DNA of 59,970 nt from Spirochaetia bacterium. GTDB taxonomy: Bacteria; Spirochaetota; Spirochaetia; CADAEX01. The translations under genes and the position numbers were made by a program. Location of the stretch: positions 1-59,970 of the forward strand of contig JAFSOR010000007.1 of assembly GCA_017446885.1 (NCBI GenBank), written 5' to 3'. Numbering within the stretch: the first letter of the stretch is position 1; each line of letters opens with the position of its first letter. The notes under the pieces are model-generated. The model had not been told where the DNA came from, did no database searches, and was given only the letters and a program-made list of their open reading frames with translations. This document shows, in pieces, positions 59,353-59,970 of this stretch.

Positions 59353-59614
59353 TTATCTTCTGCTTCATCTTGGTATACGCATCGGTACAGGCAGCCTTGA
59401 CCAGCTGCTCAGTCATTGACGGGTCGGCAGGATCAATAGCATCGGGAGAAATCTTGACATCTGTAATCTCCATCTTGCCGTTCATATCCACACGCACCAT
59501 ATCGCCACCGCCATAGCCGCTTACAGAAAGGCTTTCCATCGATTTCTTAACCTCTTCCATCCTGGCCTGGATAGCAGATGCATTCTTCAAAAAATCCATT
59601 GGGTTGAAATTCAT
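59327..59614 (-). CDS. ybaB: YbaB/EbfC nucleoid-associated protein
   Basis: A 95-residue DNA-binding protein forming a tweezer-like dimer. NPMDFLKNASAIQARMEEVK and VRVDMNGKMEITDVKISPDA are typical. Found between dnaX and recR, the classical order. In Borrelia the homologue EbfC binds many promoters. Confidence 0.93.
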   Translation of the reverse strand: MNFNPMDFLKNASAIQARMEEVKKSMESLSVSGYGGGDMVRVDMNGKMEITDVKISPDAIDPADPSMTEQLVKAACTDAYTKMKQKINEEFGNYH

Positions 59615-59626
59615 ATTATTCCCTTT

Positions 59627-59970
59627 TCAGACAATCTCGCCCATAAAAATTTTCTTAACCATCTCAACCGCTGGAGAGGTGGCAGGTTTTACAGCTGCAG
59701 AATCTGAGCCCTCCTGCTTTTCGGGCTTTGCGGCCTCGACTGTACAGTTCTGTCCTGTAATTTCTAAAACACAGGTCTCAATCTTCTTTGCAGCTTCCTC
59801 CACTTTCAGCACCTGGAAAGAGTCGGTGCAAGGAATTACAAGCTTTCCTTCCTTAAGGCTCCATTCCCCAGTCTGTTCCAGCGAAGTGACAAGGAACATC
59901 TCGTTAGTTTTTTTTAATTTTGCTATGACATCGCCCTTTATGGCAGTTGTGTCAGGCTGACCTGCGTCAG
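59627..59970 (-). CDS. dnaX: DNA polymerase III subunit gamma/tau, C-terminal part (runs off the right edge)
   Basis: The frame stays open to the window end, so at least 114 C-terminal residues are seen. They include a strand-rich segment ending in EITGQNCTVEAAKPE and an alanine/proline-rich linker (AAVKPATSPAVEMVKKI). Assignment rests on position directly upstream of ybaB-recR and on composition; the diagnostic AAA+ domain lies outside the window. Stop is 12 bp before ybaB. Confidence 0.75.
   Translation of the reverse strand, partial: DAGQPDTTAIKGDVIAKLKKTNEMFLVTSLEQTGEWSLKEGKLVIPCTDSFQVLKVEEAAKKIETCVLEITGQNCTVEAAKPEKQEGSDSAAVKPATSPAVEMVKKIFMGEIV

Noticed and set aside
1..59970. Insertion sequences, integrases or prophage structural genes
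   Set aside because: No transposase, recombinase or phage structural motif (DDE, tyrosine recombinase, terminase, capsid) was seen in any frame; the only phage-like trace is the Bro-N fragment.

Overview
The window reads as a chromosomal segment of a Treponema-like spirochaete. The first 325 bases are the 5' end of a 16S rRNA gene on the minus strand whose start (AACGAACGCTGGCGGCGCGTC, then TTAAGCATGCAAGTCG) is of spirochaete type. Fused TAXI-TRAP transport, a mevalonate-kinase-type GHMP kinase, a 28-residue COX24-like basic protein and secreted binding proteins with an AGG(S/N)KEK signal-peptide end fit that group. Core genes use mixed codons; three stretches (about 4.7-9.9 kb, 11.0-11.9 kb and 42.3-48.6 kb) are visibly richer in A+T and look acquired.

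Layout. 0-2.4 kb: 16S rRNA, two tandem CDP-alcohol phosphatidyltransferases and an acetyltransferase. 2.4-11.9 kb: a defence and selfish-gene island with two Phd/PIN toxin-antitoxin pairs, a truncated Bro-N gene carrying a toxin-gene scar, DUF1810, a type IIS restriction system (two adenine methylases plus an AlwI-like nuclease), a Shedu nuclease, three phased palindromic repeats, DUF1848 and DUF3800. 12-20.7 kb: two poorly known proteins, a dicarboxylate/amino acid symporter, and a five-gene minus-strand operon (aconitase, HD phosphohydrolase, TtcA-like PP-loop protein, MFS, TauE). 20.8-28.4 kb: TetR regulator, sodium/proline symporter, nucleoside kinase, LUD protein, SlyD-like FKBP, a 28-aa COX24-like protein, a 2[4Fe-4S] ferredoxin, RadC, DUF3783 and a cation diffusion facilitator. 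28.4-36.1 kb (minus): MATE pump, two-component pair, M20 peptidase and a TAXI-TRAP transporter. 36.2-43.1 kb: tRNA-Gly(CCC) abutting a patatin, rhomboid, prenyl synthase, RlmE, LRAT-fold protein, second patatin, and a divergent pair of small hydrophobic/XRE genes. 43.4-48.5 kb (minus): SNF2 helicase and an apparent RiPP cluster (M42 peptidase, 33-aa precursor, radical SAM/SPASM maturase). 48.7-56.6 kb (minus): polyamine ABC transporter, DHH phosphoesterase, mevalonate kinase, dapB, dapA. 56.7-60 kb: tcdA, tRNA-Arg(TCT), MFS and the dnaX-ybaB-recR operon, cut by the window edge.

Two observations stand out. First, the 47.4 kb RiPP-like locus has an untracked 33-residue precursor gene with a strong ribosome binding site, separated from its maturase by a strong hairpin. 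Second, at least seven to nine genes without a Shine-Dalgarno sequence have a sigma70-type -10 hexamer exactly 6 nt before the ATG, which would place the transcription start on the A of ATG: leaderless mRNAs appear to be common in this organism. The three 28-bp palindromes repeating at exactly 33 bp next to the Shedu gene are a third unexplained element.

All functional calls come from reading motifs and family resemblance by eye; no database search was run.
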